NCBI GenBank assembly: GCA_947492175.1
Contig: CANLMQ010000006.1
Span: 124,001 to 188,000 of the forward strand
DNA: 64,000 bases
Direction of reading: 5' to 3'
From: an uncultured Draconibacterium sp.
Lineage (GTDB): Bacteria > Bacteroidota > Bacteroidia > Bacteroidales > Prolixibacteraceae
Part shown: positions 44,527-53,863 of the stretch, in pieces
How positions within the stretch are numbered: the stretch's first letter is position 1
Layout of the letters: every line of letters begins with the position of its first letter
Translations under genes and position numbers: made by a program
Notes under the pieces: generated by a model
Told to the model about the DNA's origin: nothing
What the model saw: the letters and a program-made list of their open reading frames with translations, nothing else
Databases searched by the model: none

Positions 44527-46743
44527 ATGAGCCACATAAAAAAATTCGGAACTGCACCTGTATTTTTAACCGCTATTTCTACGATTTTAGGTGCCATACT
44601 CTTTTTACGCTTTGGATTTGCTGTTGGTACCCTGGGATTTTGGGGTGTTATCCTTATCATCCTTTTGGGCCATCTGGTTACTATTCCAACTGCCCTTGCT
44701 ATTTCTGAAATTGCAACCAATAAAAGAGTTGAAGGAGGAGGAGAATATTTTATTATTTCGCGATCGTTCGGGCTAAATATTGGAGCGACCATTGGTCTTG
44801 CACTTTTTTTCTCTCAGGCAATCAGTGTGGCTTTTTATGTTATTGCATTTACCGAGTCGTTTGAATTCCTTTTTAACCATCTTCTTGAACAATATGGTTT
44901 TGTGCTTCCACGACAAGCGATTAGTTTGCCAGTTATGTTTGGTCTTGCAGTGCTTATTATAAAAAAAGGGGCCAATCTGGGCGTAAAAGCACTTTACGTA
45001 GTGGCTGCTGTATTATTGCTTTCTCTCATCCTGTTTTTTATGGGAACTTCTGAATTTGCCGAAACAAATACTTTTTCCCTGGCGAAAGCCGGAATTCGTA
45101 ATTCCAAAGAGTTTTTTATTGTTTTTGCAATTATTTTTCCAGCCTTTACCGGAATGACTGCAGGCGTTGGGTTATCGGGTGATTTAAAAAAACCATCACG
45201 TTCCATTCCGTTAGGTACCATAATGGCCACTTTTTCCGGAATGATCATTTATTTTTTAATTGTGTACAAACTGGCCAACTCGGCAGCTGTAGAAGATTTG
45301 TTACAACATCAATTGATTATGGGAAAAATTGCACTTGGAGGAGCAATTGTAATACCACTGGGACTGGCTGCTTCAACCATTTCATCAGCTTTAGGCTCGG
45401 TTATGGTTGCCCCAAGAACCTTGCAGGCGCTGGCTCTTGACCACGCTTTCCCTTCAAAAAAAGTAAACAAATGGCTGGCACGCGCCAACGCATCCGATAA
45501 CGAACCGAAAAATGCTTCACTGGTAACTTCTGTCATTGCAATAGTCTTTGTTGCTCTTGGCAATGTTAATGCAGTAGCATCAATTATTTCTATGTTTTTT
45601 ATGGTTACCTACGGAGCATTGTGTCTTATATCCTTTTTGAATCATTTCGGTTCATCGCCATCGTACCGCCCCACTTTCCGTTCGCGTTGGTACATTTCGC
45701 TGGTTGGTTTTCTGGTTTCTATCTGGGTAATGTTTAAAATAAGTACACCCTACGCACTGCTTGCAGTTGGTGTAATGACACTCATTTATCTCTACATCAA
45801 CCATTATCATAAAGACCGCAAAGGATTTGCTTCTATATTCGCCAATTCACTATTTCAACTGAACAGAAACCTGCAGGTGCAACTTCAAAAAAAGAAAAAA
45901 AGACTGGTACAAAACGAGTGGCGTCCGAGTGCAATTTGTATATCGAATGAGCCGGTAAGCACCAATAAAACATTTCAGTTACTTAACTGGATTTCGTATA
46001 AATATGGTTTTGGCACCTACTTGTATCTTATTGAAGATTATTACTCAAAAAGCTCGGTGGAACTGGCAGAGAACAAACTGGCAGAAATAATTGATGAAGT
46101 AAGTGAAATAGAAAATTATGTTTACCTCGATACAATTATTTCGCCTTCTTACACATCGGCAATTGCACAGGCCATTCAAATTCCGGGAGTAGCCGGAATG
46201 GAGAATAACATGATATTATTTGAATACAACAAAGAGAATCCGAAAAACCTGGGAAGGGTAATCGAAAATTTTGCCCTGGTAAACAGTGGTAATTTCGACA
46301 TCTGCATTTTAGGAAACTCGGCAAAAATGATGGATATGCGTAACGGTATTCATATCTGGATTAATTCGTTCGATACCGAAAATGCCAACTTAATGATTCT
46401 GCTTAGTTTTATTATTCTGGGGCATCCTGATTTGAAAAAAACGCACATCGAAATCTTTGTGATTTGCCGTGAAGAACAAGTTGACTCAACAAAAAAGGAA
46501 ATGAAAAAGCTTGTTTTGTCGGGCAGGTTACCCATAACTGAAAAGAATATCAAAATTATACTGCAAAAAGAAGGACAATCACCCAGAACCATTATTTCCA
46601 GTAAATCGGTTAATGCAGGATTAACTTTAATTGGCCTGCGCGAAGAAATGCTTAAACACGAAAAAGAAGAACTGTTTAACGGATATGAGGAGTTGGGTAC
46701 AATTCTTTTTGTGCATTCGAAAAACCAAAAAGCTATTGAATAA
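44527..46743 (+). CDS. SLC12-like cation-chloride cotransporter (APC superfamily)
   Basis: 738 residues: about 12 membrane segments in 1-430 and a soluble C-terminal domain of about 290 residues. The first segment has FGTAPVFLTAISTILGAILFLRFG, and FPAFTGMTAGVGLSGDLKKPSRSIPLGT matches the SLC12/CCC signature (FPAxTGxxAGxxxSGDLxxP). Eukaryotic relatives move Na+, K+ and Cl-; bacterial members are poorly studied and could be amino-acid transporters. Followed by an MscS channel, which suggests osmotic or ion homeostasis. Confidence 0.8.
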   Translation: MSHIKKFGTAPVFLTAISTILGAILFLRFGFAVGTLGFWGVILIILLGHLVTIPTALAISEIATNKRVEGGGEYFIISRSFGLNIGATIGLALFFSQAISVAFYVIAFTESFEFLFNHLLEQYGFVLPRQAISLPVMFGLAVLIIKKGANLGVKALYVVAAVLLLSLILFFMGTSEFAETNTFSLAKAGIRNSKEFFIVFAIIFPAFTGMTAGVGLSGDLKKPSRSIPLGTIMATFSGMIIYFLIVYKLANSAAVEDLLQHQLIMGKIALGGAIVIPLGLAASTISSALGSVMVAPRTLQALALDHAFPSKKVNKWLARANASDNEPKNASLVTSVIAIVFVALGNVNAVASIISMFFMVTYGALCLISFLNHFGSSPSYRPTFRSRWYISLVGFLVSIWVMFKISTPYALLAVGVMTLIYLYINHYHKDRKGFASIFANSLFQLNRNLQVQLQKKKKRLVQNEWRPSAICISNEPVSTNKTFQLLNWISYKYGFGTYLYLIEDYYSKSSVELAENKLAEIIDEVSEIENYVYLDTIISPSYTSAIAQAIQIPGVAGMENNMILFEYNKENPKNLGRVIENFALVNSGNFDICILGNSAKMMDMRNGIHIWINSFDTENANLMILLSFIILGHPDLKKTHIEIFVICREEQVDSTKKEMKKLVLSGRLPITEKNIKIILQKEGQSPRTIISSKSVNAGLTLIGLREEMLKHEKEELFNGYEELGTILFVHSKNQKAIE

Positions 46744-46893
46744 TTGACCGTTAGTAATCAATTCTATTCTTACAAAATGAATTATTTATAGAATGTTGAA
46801 TCACCTGTAACAAATGAAGATGTTGTAAGGAGCGTTGTATAGCATGGTAGAACTAAAAATATTTTGTAACTTCCTCTGCTACCAATTTGTATT

Positions 46894-47808
46894 GTGAAAA
46901 ACATGAACGACTTGAGTAAATTTATTACCGAACATACCGGATTAACAGAACAAACGCAATCCGAGATTTTTATTTCCTTACTCATCATTCTCTTTCTTTC
47001 GGTATTGCGTTTTCTGATTTTGCGGGTAGTTTGGCGCCAAACCTCCAATGTAAAAATCCGCTACCAGTGGAAACGCACTCTTTCTTTTATCATTCCATTT
47101 GTTACAATAATTTTGGTAGGCGCTGTTTGGTTACCGGCATTTGAACAATTTGGTGCTTTTTTAGGATTAGTTTCTGCCGGTTTGGCCATTGCATTAAAAG
47201 ACCCGCTAACCAACCTTGCCGGCTGGTTTTTTATTCTCATGCGAAAACCCTTTGTTGTGGGCGACCGCATTCAAATTGGCGAAAACACGGGCGATATTAT
47301 CGACATCAGATTGTTCCAGTTTACCATGCTCGAAATTGGGAATTGGGTTGATGCCGATCAAAGTACAGGGCGAATTATCCACCTTCCAAACGGAAAAGTT
47401 TTTCTTGAACCTCAGGCAAATTTCAGTTCGGGTTTTGAATATATATGGAATGAAATTAAAGTGAATATTACCTTTGAAAGTAACTGGGAAAAAGCCAAAA
47501 CAATACTGGAGAATATTATCAACGAACATTCTGAAAATGTGGCGATAAAGGCAGAAAAAGAAATTCTGGAGGCCAGTAAAAATTATATGATCTATTACAA
47601 ACACCTCACTCCAATAGTTTATACTGCAGTTAAAGAATTTGGGGTTAGACTAACTATCCGGTATTTATGCAATCCGCGGCAAAGGCGTGGCTCGGAAAAT
47701 GAAATCTGGCTGAAAATACTACCTGCTTTTAATGCTGAAAAGAGTATTCAATTTGCTTATCCAACAACCCGGTTTTACAAGGCTGGCGAAAAAATACAGG
47801 AAAATTAA
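46894..47808 (+). CDS. MscS-type small-conductance mechanosensitive channel
   Basis: 304 residues from a GTG (an ATG three codons later is also possible). Three membrane segments; the third reads FGAFLGLVSAGLAIALKDPLTNLAGWFFIL, followed by KPFVVGDRIQIGENTGDIIDI, the MscS pore and beta-domain signature. It vents osmolytes under turgor stress. 150 bases after the SLC12-like gene. Close relatives include glutamate-gated-like and general MscS channels. Confidence 0.9.
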   Translation: MKNMNDLSKFITEHTGLTEQTQSEIFISLLIILFLSVLRFLILRVVWRQTSNVKIRYQWKRTLSFIIPFVTIILVGAVWLPAFEQFGAFLGLVSAGLAIALKDPLTNLAGWFFILMRKPFVVGDRIQIGENTGDIIDIRLFQFTMLEIGNWVDADQSTGRIIHLPNGKVFLEPQANFSSGFEYIWNEIKVNITFESNWEKAKTILENIINEHSENVAIKAEKEILEASKNYMIYYKHLTPIVYTAVKEFGVRLTIRYLCNPRQRRGSENEIWLKILPAFNAEKSIQFAYPTTRFYKAGEKIQEN

Positions 47809-47846
47809 CTTCTGCCCGGTTCTCATCCTACTAATCTCAAAATCTC

Positions 47847-47854
47847 TATATTTG
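47847..47854 (+). promoter_or_regulatory. -7 promoter box upstream of the adenosyltransferase gene
   Basis: TATATTTG, an exact TAnnTTTG box, 22 bp upstream of the ATG at 47877. Confidence 0.45.
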
Positions 47855-47876
47855 TAACCTACATCAATTTTCAGCC

Positions 47877-48391
47877 ATGAAAGGTTACATACAGATTTAC
47901 ACCGGAAACGGGAAAGGCAAAACCACTGCCGCATTCGGACTTGCACTACGGGCAGCAGGAGCAGCAAAAAAACGTTTATTGCCCAGTTTGTAAAAGGTAA
48001 AATCTATTCTGAAATTAAGGCTGTGAGAGAATATTTACCCGGAGTAGAAATTAAACAATATGGTTTGGGTTGTTTCATAGTAGATTCACCTACCCATGAA
48101 GACATTCGTGCAGCCCAAAATGGATTGGCTGAGGTAAAGAAAATTATTCGTTCCGAAAAATACGACCTGGTAATTTTGGATGAAATATTTATTGCACTTT
48201 TTTACAAGCTGATTCCCGATGACGAAATAATAAATATTATTCAGACAAAACCGGCACAAACTGAGCTCCTACTCACCGGAAGATATGCACCTGAGAAAAT
48301 AGTGGAACTTGCCGATTTGGTAACAGAAATGAAAGAAGTAAAACATTATTACACCAATGGCATTGAAGCCAGGGAAGGAATTGAGTTTTAA
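47877..48391 (+). pseudogene. cobO: Cob(I)alamin adenosyltransferase (CobO/CobA type), frameshifted
   Basis: The N-terminal 32 residues, with Walker A TGNGKGKTTAA, are in one frame (47877 onward, stop at 47991). The remainder, beginning FIAQFVKGKIYSEIK, is in the -1 frame and reads on to 48391 with the expected motifs DLVILDEIF and ELLLTGR. The break falls at a run of seven A (47966-47972) read as GCA AAA AAA C. A one-base deletion or sequencing error is simplest; a -1 slip on A AAA AAA would restore the frame exactly. The enzyme transfers adenosine from ATP to cobalamin. The last four bases overlap the convergent radical SAM gene. Confidence 0.85.
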
Positions 48392-49332
48392 GATTCCTTT
48401 TGACCAGACTTATAAAACACACCTCTTTCCTGACGAACAGCAATAATTTTATTTTCAGCTTCCAGAATATCCAAATACTTATTGATTTCGCTAATGTGTA
48501 TACCCAATATTTTTTGTAAATCATCAAGCGTACAGGGTCTTCGCAAAATCGTCTCCAAAATTGCCGTTTCCACATCATTTCTGTACGATTGAATATTTTT
48601 TCGATCTGGCGATGCAGCAATTATTTCAACATTGTTTAATCCCCAAAAATCAATTACCTCCTGTAATTCCTGACGGGTAGCACCTCTTAAGTTTTCTACA
48701 GTTCCGGGGCGGTCCAGCGTATTTAACTGAACAGAGTCGGGCTGTATTCTTAAAATAGCCTTCTTTAATTCAGTAAGTTCATTTCTTGTGTTGTTATAAC
48801 CGGGAAGTATTACAACTTCAAGCCATATTTTCCCTTCAAATACCTTGCTGAATGTAATTAATCCGTCAAGATATTTATCCTTGGTCAATCCTTTCGAAGG
48901 CCGGTTAATTAACTGAAACACTTCTTCTGTTGCTGCATCAAGCGAAGGAAGAACAACATCGGCTCTCAGCAGTATTTGCCTGATATTCTCTTCAAAAAGC
49001 AAAGTACCGTTTGTTAATACGGCAAGCGGAATACCCGGTTTATTTTGTTTTATAAAATCCAGAACTTCTCCTAAACAACTATTCAGTGTTGGTTCGCCCG
49101 AACCCGAGAAAGTAATATAATCAGGATCAGGATTATTGGAGAAATAGTGAGTTAGTTCGGCCTTTACCTGGTCTGTTTTTATATACTCCTGCCTTTCGAG
49201 TGTTAACTTTATAGTCTTCCCCACCTCGCAGTAAACACAATCAAGTGAACAGACTTTCTTCGGAACCAAATCCACACCCAGTGACATTCCTAAACGGCGC
49301 GAAGGAACCGGGCCAAATAAATAGTTATACAT
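48388..49332 (-). CDS. Radical SAM protein
   Basis: 314 residues. The [4Fe-4S] motif is CSLDCVYC (CxxxCxxC), preceded by FGPVPSRRLGMSLGVDLVP, a signature of a distinct radical SAM group (annotated simply as radical SAM protein in many genomes). SAM-binding GSGEPTL and the LTNGTLL strand are present. The C-terminal 75 residues form a winged-helix-like domain (TLDDLQKILGIHISEINKYLDIL). The substrate is unknown; no peptide partner is visible nearby. Confidence 0.85.
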   Translation of the reverse strand: MYNYLFGPVPSRRLGMSLGVDLVPKKVCSLDCVYCEVGKTIKLTLERQEYIKTDQVKAELTHYFSNNPDPDYITFSGSGEPTLNSCLGEVLDFIKQNKPGIPLAVLTNGTLLFEENIRQILLRADVVLPSLDAATEEVFQLINRPSKGLTKDKYLDGLITFSKVFEGKIWLEVVILPGYNNTRNELTELKKAILRIQPDSVQLNTLDRPGTVENLRGATRQELQEVIDFWGLNNVEIIAASPDRKNIQSYRNDVETAILETILRRPCTLDDLQKILGIHISEINKYLDILEAENKIIAVRQERGVFYKSGQKES

Positions 49333-49517
49333 TTTTCTTTACGTTAGAAGCTATCCTAATTTCACCAGTTACCTGATTGGTACTACATTCATTTAATCTG
49401 TTCTAAAGATACTATTTCTGCCGCAACAAAATGAACTTATGATACATAATAAAAACAAGACCAATTCCAATACGCAACCTTATAACGATTATATGAATCT
49501 ACATAAAAACGATTATC

Positions 49518-49868
49518 ATGAAAAAAATTAGTGGCTTGCTGCTTTTTACTGTACTTATCCTGTTTGCTTGCAACAAAGAAAATAACTGGATTGAACTTGA
49601 CATAGTTGAAACCGGGTGCATGAATGCTTGGGACGACTTTTATACAGGAGATAACGATTCCCGCGATGCAGTGCAAAGATACCTCAAACACAATGGTATC
49701 TCTGTTTATCGTGTTTATTCACATTCTTATTATGATGGCCCTGTTTGTTTAGCGTGTTATTGTCCTACCGGTCGTCTTATTGTCATTCAAATACCTGAGC
49801 AAGATCAGACAAAAGCCGAGCAACTAGGTTTTCAACGGGTTATAAACGGAGATTTTAATATCCCATAA
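49518..49868 (+). CDS. Small lipoprotein, hypothetical
   Basis: 116 residues, lipobox LFAC (Cys18). The mature part has a CLACYC motif and GCMNAWDDFY; cysteine content is high enough for disulfides or metal. No known domain. Stands alone, converging on the lysozyme-inhibitor-like gene. Confidence 0.65.
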   Translation: MKKISGLLLFTVLILFACNKENNWIELDIVETGCMNAWDDFYTGDNDSRDAVQRYLKHNGISVYRVYSHSYYDGPVCLACYCPTGRLIVIQIPEQDQTKAEQLGFQRVINGDFNIP

Positions 49869-49888
49869 AGCGAATAAATCTTGCCTGT

Positions 49889-50506
49889 TTAATCTTTATT
49901 CGGCACCAACTGCCAACCTGCCTCTCCTGCAATTAACTCATAAACTACTTTTCGAGTACCACCTGTGGCATTTGCATTTGTATCGCCTTCCAAAAAAACA
50001 GGAAATTCGTTTACCAGCTTTTTGTTCTCAATTTTAAATGTATTATGCCCCATAAATCCGTTAAATAATTCACCCTCCTCTTGTTCCTTTTTAGAGATAG
50101 CAGGAATATAAACGGGCGAAACACTTTTATCTTTGTTCGAAGCCCAACCGTACAAATTGGAGTAAGATCCCGATCCAACACTTCTGGTTTCCAGGTAAAG
50201 CTCCTCGAAACCATTACTATCCAAATCGGCTAAGAAAATATTTTTAACAGGATCAATACTTCCCAGGTTGAAGGTGTCGTTTACAGTATCATATTTTTTA
50301 GTAATTACCTTAACTTCATTCAAACTGGCACTTAACGAACGATCAATATGCACTTCAAATAATTTTCCTGTCTTTGTATTGAATTTCCTGGTCTCAACTT
50401 TTCCTGTCCCGTTTTCATTTCTTGCTGTTTTATTCCGCGAATGATCACAAGCCACCAATAAACTCATAATAAACAACACACAGTATATCTTAAATGATAA
50501 ATGCAT
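49889..50506 (-). CDS. PliI-like lipoprotein (lysozyme-inhibitor type)
   Basis: 205 residues from the ATG at 50506 (a TTG at 50536 adds ten), lipobox LLVAC. The central IFLADLDSNGFEELYLETRSVGSGSYSNLYGW resembles the PliI family (a DLDGDG motif followed by SAGSGSYG), which inhibits i-type lysozyme, and the end GGTRKVVYELIAGEAGWQLV also fits. If correct it protects the cell wall from animal lysozymes. Similarity to a general FG-GAP/VCBS calcium repeat cannot be excluded. Confidence 0.5.
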   Translation of the reverse strand: MHLSFKIYCVLFIMSLLVACDHSRNKTARNENGTGKVETRKFNTKTGKLFEVHIDRSLSASLNEVKVITKKYDTVNDTFNLGSIDPVKNIFLADLDSNGFEELYLETRSVGSGSYSNLYGWASNKDKSVSPVYIPAISKKEQEEGELFNGFMGHNTFKIENKKLVNEFPVFLEGDTNANATGGTRKVVYELIAGEAGWQLVPNKD

Positions 50507-50753
50507 AGTCAAATTGTATAAAACTTTGCCACACAAAATAGTGAGATAAAACGAAGAACATTTATTCGTTTAATTAAAATCTGTTAAATGCCCTGCATTT
50601 CAAAACAATTCTTAATCTTATCAGTTATACACATATCGAATTTCCTGGATATTTAAATTCTGTTTCATTAAAGATCAAAGAAACTAATAAACAAAGGTCA
50701 CCTGACTCAAAAAGGGGAAATAAACAAAAGCAAAATAATTTAATTTAAATCAG

Positions 50754-51215
50754 ATGAGAAAGATATCTCTAATAACAAACAAGGTATTAGCAGGCCTTAT
50801 TCTAATATTAATCTCAGGTTCTTTATTTGGGCAAGACTGGCAAACCGATTTCGAAAAAACAAAACAACTTGCAGCCTCCGAAAACAAGACGATTATTTTG
50901 ATTTTTGCAGGTTCCGACTGGTGTGCTCCTTGTATGAAATTGGAAAAAGAGATCTGGCAGTCGGATGAATTTAAAGGCTATGCTAAAGACCATTATGTAC
51001 TTTACAAAGCCGATTTTCCCCGAAAAAAGGCCAACCAAATTGACAGTGAACAGATAAAACAAAATAAAGAGCTCGCTGCAAAATATAACAAAAAAGGGTA
51101 TTTCCCCTTTGTTGCTGTTATCGATAAAACCGGAAAAGTTTTAGGCGAAACGGGGTATAAGAAACTATCGCCGGGCGAATACATTAAACACCTTAATTCG
51201 TTTATCAACCAATGA
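50754..51215 (+). CDS. Thioredoxin-like protein (exported)
   Basis: 153 residues, signal peptide ending SLFGQ (about 26), then a thioredoxin fold with the active site WCAPC (Cys57, Cys60). It starts an operon with ApbE, DUF4266 and DUF3570 genes; its stop and the ApbE ATG overlap by four bases (ATGA), so translation is coupled. Likely a periplasmic disulfide reductase serving the cluster, perhaps keeping the Cys pair of the DUF4266 protein reduced. Confidence 0.9.
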   Translation: MRKISLITNKVLAGLILILISGSLFGQDWQTDFEKTKQLAASENKTIILIFAGSDWCAPCMKLEKEIWQSDEFKGYAKDHYVLYKADFPRKKANQIDSEQIKQNKELAAKYNKKGYFPFVAVIDKTGKVLGETGYKKLSPGEYIKHLNSFINQ

Positions 51216-52198
51216 CAAGGTATTTCACAATCATATTGCTTATTACCTTTCTCGCATTTCAAAGTGTTGCGCAACAACCTTTTAAACGCACACTTAAATT
51301 AATGGGAAGCCGCTTTGACATAACGGTTGTGGCGAATAATGAAAGTGAGGCAAACCAATTCATTTATCTGGCTGTTGCCGAAATTTCGCGCATAGAAAAA
51401 CTCATTTCTTCGTGGGATGCCAATTCTGAAACATCAAAAATAAATGCCAATGCAGGAATTAAGCCAGTTAGAATTTCGCCGGAACTTTTTCACCTAATCG
51501 AACGTGCCATCGGAATCTCAAAATTAACCGACGGGGCTTTTGATATTAGTTATGCATCGATGGACAAAATCTGGAAGTTCGATGGCAGCATGACAAAAAT
51601 GCCATCGGAAGAAACCATAAAAGCATCGGTAGCCAGAGTGGGATTTAATAATATTGAGTTGGACAAAAATGCTTCAAGTGTTTTTCTTAAAAAAGTGGGA
51701 ATGAAGATTGGTTTTGGTGCCATTGGCAAAGGTTATGCGGCCGACAAAGCCAAAGCTTTGTTAATGAAGGATGGAGTTTCAGCCGGAATAATTAATGCAT
51801 CGGGCGACATGAATACCTGGGGAAAACAACCCGATGGTGAATATTGGAAAGTAGCCATTACCAATCCTATGAACAAGAACAAGGCTTTTGCCTTGTTACC
51901 CTTAAAAGAAGGTGCAGTGGTTACATCGGGAAACTACGAGAAGTATGTAAATTTTAACGGGAAACGTTATACTCACATTATTGACCCGCGAACCGGTTAC
52001 CCTGCAAGTGGAATTATAAGCGTAACTGTTTTTGCACCACAGGCCGAACTCGCCGACGCCCTGGCAACTTCAATCTTTGTTATGGGTATTGATGTGGGTT
52101 TAGACCGAATTAATCAACTACCTAAAACAGAATGTATCATCATCGACGATAAAGGAAAGATCTATAAATCAGAAAATATTGAAATAAAACCAGAATGA
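51212..52198 (+). CDS. apbE: FAD:protein FMN transferase
   Basis: 328 residues, signal peptide (about 1-20). ApbE motifs: KLMGSRFDITVVA near the start, DGAFDISYASMDKIW, IGFGAIGKGYAADKA, INASGDMNTWG, and THIIDPRTGYPA, with the Mg2+/FAD-binding residues in the ASGD and DALATSIFVMG stretches. It attaches FMN to Ser/Thr of target proteins outside the cytoplasm. No protein with an obvious flavinylation motif is in the window. Overlaps the thioredoxin-like and DUF4266 genes by four bases each. Confidence 0.95.
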   Translation: MTRYFTIILLITFLAFQSVAQQPFKRTLKLMGSRFDITVVANNESEANQFIYLAVAEISRIEKLISSWDANSETSKINANAGIKPVRISPELFHLIERAIGISKLTDGAFDISYASMDKIWKFDGSMTKMPSEETIKASVARVGFNNIELDKNASSVFLKKVGMKIGFGAIGKGYAADKAKALLMKDGVSAGIINASGDMNTWGKQPDGEYWKVAITNPMNKNKAFALLPLKEGAVVTSGNYEKYVNFNGKRYTHIIDPRTGYPASGIISVTVFAPQAELADALATSIFVMGIDVGLDRINQLPKTECIIIDDKGKIYKSENIEIKPE

Positions 52199-52410
52199 AA
52201 AAAAGATTATTTGTATTAGCAGCGCTTGGGTTGCTTTTATTTAGTTCGTGCACCGTATTGCATGAGTACGAAAAAGTGAATATAAACGACAAAGACATGG
52301 CCCTTAGCGATAGACACATCGACAAATTCCAAACTACTTTTCAATCGTATCGCGAAGCTGCATCGGGAGCAAATGGTGGAAAAACCGGTGGCGGCTGCGG
52401 TTGTAATTAA
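52195..52410 (+). CDS. DUF4266 domain lipoprotein
   Basis: 71 residues, lipobox LFSSC (Cys19). The mature peptide ends in Gly-rich GGKTGGGCGCN, a conserved feature of DUF4266 proteins. The two terminal cysteines could bind metal or form a redox pair. Lies between apbE (ATGA overlap) and the DUF3570 gene (11 bases), a recurring order. Function unknown. Confidence 0.85.
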   Translation: MKKRLFVLAALGLLLFSSCTVLHEYEKVNINDKDMALSDRHIDKFQTTFQSYREAASGANGGKTGGGCGCN

Positions 52411-52421
52411 ACAAGAAACAA

Positions 52422-53741
52422 ATGAGAATTTTTATAGCAATACTACTGGGATTTTCTGTAACTGTTACCAAAGCACAAGAAAGTCCAAAAGATGAATCGG
52501 GCAGCTACAAAAAACGGGTGCTGGAAAACACTGAAATTGACGTGCTGCTTAATTATTACTCGCAGGATGGCGAAAACGCTGCAGTATCGGGAGGAAAAGG
52601 AACGGAAGAACTAACTGACTTTTCTCCCTCAATTGTTGTTTCAATTCCGTTAAACGACGATGATGTACTCTCCATTAGCGGAAACATTTCAGCCTACACA
52701 TCTGCATCATCCAGTAATATCGATCCCTTCGACGGTAATCAACCGGCCAATCCGTTTGTTGCCAGCAGCGGGGCATCGAAATCTGATGTCTGGTCAAATG
52801 TAATTGGAACGTACAGCCACAGCTCCGACGACCGCAACCAAATCTGGTCGGCAAACTTATCGGTGTCAAACGAATTCGATTACAATTCGGTTGGATTTGG
52901 AGGCAGCTACACCCACCTGTTTAACGAAAAGAATACTGAAATAAGCTTTCACGGAAATGTTTATATCGACACCTGGAGAATAATCTATCCGCGAGAATTA
53001 AGGCCTTTTGAAACAGGTGGCGACGGACTGAATGATTTTTTGTTTGGAAAAAATGAAATTACCGGAAATACAAATTACAATCCTGTATTTAACGAGCTCA
53101 GCGACAAAGGCAGAAACTCCTACTCTGCCGGCCTAAATGTTTCACAGGTATTATCAGAGCGTTTGCAGGGAATGCTTTCTGCCGATGTAATTATGCAAAA
53201 CGGACAGTTATCAACACCTTTTCACCGCGTATATTTCAGCGATTATGCAGACTCATTTATCGATAATTTTCATTTGGCCGATGATATTGAACGCTTGCCC
53301 GATTCCCGGTTAAAAATTGCAGTTGGCGGCAGGTTGAATTATTTTGTGAACGAATGGATTTCCGTACGGACTTATTACCGCTACTATACCGACGATTGGG
53401 GAATTAATTCGAACACAGCCAGCATTGAACTGCCCGTAAAAATTACCGACAAGTTTACGCTTTACCCCTCGTACCGTTTTTACAATCAGACTGCTGCCGA
53501 CTATTTTGCCCCTTATAACACGCACCTGTCAACAGAAAAGTTTTATACCTCAGATTACGATTTGTCGGAGTTTAACGCTAACAATTATGGTTTCGGAATA
53601 AGTTATACCGACATTTTTACTTCTGGCCATATTTGGAAATTCGGATTGAAAAGTATTGATTTAAAGTACAGCAATTATTCCCGTAATTCAGCTTTTAAAG
53701 CGTCAATTATTTCATTTGGGGTAAAATTTGTGATGGATTAA
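52422..53741 (+). CDS. DUF3570 domain protein, predicted outer-membrane beta-barrel
   Basis: 439 residues, signal peptide ending TKAQ (about 19). Alternating polar/aromatic strands throughout (ISEISFHGNVYIDTW-like, YYRYYTDDWGINSNT, KFTLYPSYRFYNQT) and a final strand FGVKFVMD point to an outer-membrane barrel. DUF3570 follows DUF4266 and ApbE in many bacteria. Possibly exports or assembles the small lipoprotein, or forms a redox conduit; inference only. Confidence 0.82.
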   Translation: MRIFIAILLGFSVTVTKAQESPKDESGSYKKRVLENTEIDVLLNYYSQDGENAAVSGGKGTEELTDFSPSIVVSIPLNDDDVLSISGNISAYTSASSSNIDPFDGNQPANPFVASSGASKSDVWSNVIGTYSHSSDDRNQIWSANLSVSNEFDYNSVGFGGSYTHLFNEKNTEISFHGNVYIDTWRIIYPRELRPFETGGDGLNDFLFGKNEITGNTNYNPVFNELSDKGRNSYSAGLNVSQVLSERLQGMLSADVIMQNGQLSTPFHRVYFSDYADSFIDNFHLADDIERLPDSRLKIAVGGRLNYFVNEWISVRTYYRYYTDDWGINSNTASIELPVKITDKFTLYPSYRFYNQTAADYFAPYNTHLSTEKFYTSDYDLSEFNANNYGFGISYTDIFTSGHIWKFGLKSIDLKYSNYSRNSAFKASIISFGVKFVMD

Positions 53742-53807
53742 TTACAATTTTGCCGGAGAATAAGTACATGAAATTCAGAATACACAAATAGCTGGTAAAA
53801 GGCAAAA

Positions 53808-53846
53808 AGTACAAACCTTTCAAATAATATCGGAAAGGTTTGTACT
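53808..53846 (-). terminator. Terminator of the OmpA-type gene
   Basis: Perfect 14-bp stem AGTACAAACCTTTC / GAAAGGTTTGTACT followed by five T on the minus strand. Confidence 0.85.
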
Positions 53847-53863
53847 CTAGTTGAATAAATATT

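Noticed and set aside
52195..52410. DUF4266 lipoprotein as a RiPP precursor
   Set aside because: It has a lipoprotein signal rather than a leader peptide and no modifying enzyme beyond ApbE nearby; the terminal Cys motif is noted only as worth testing.
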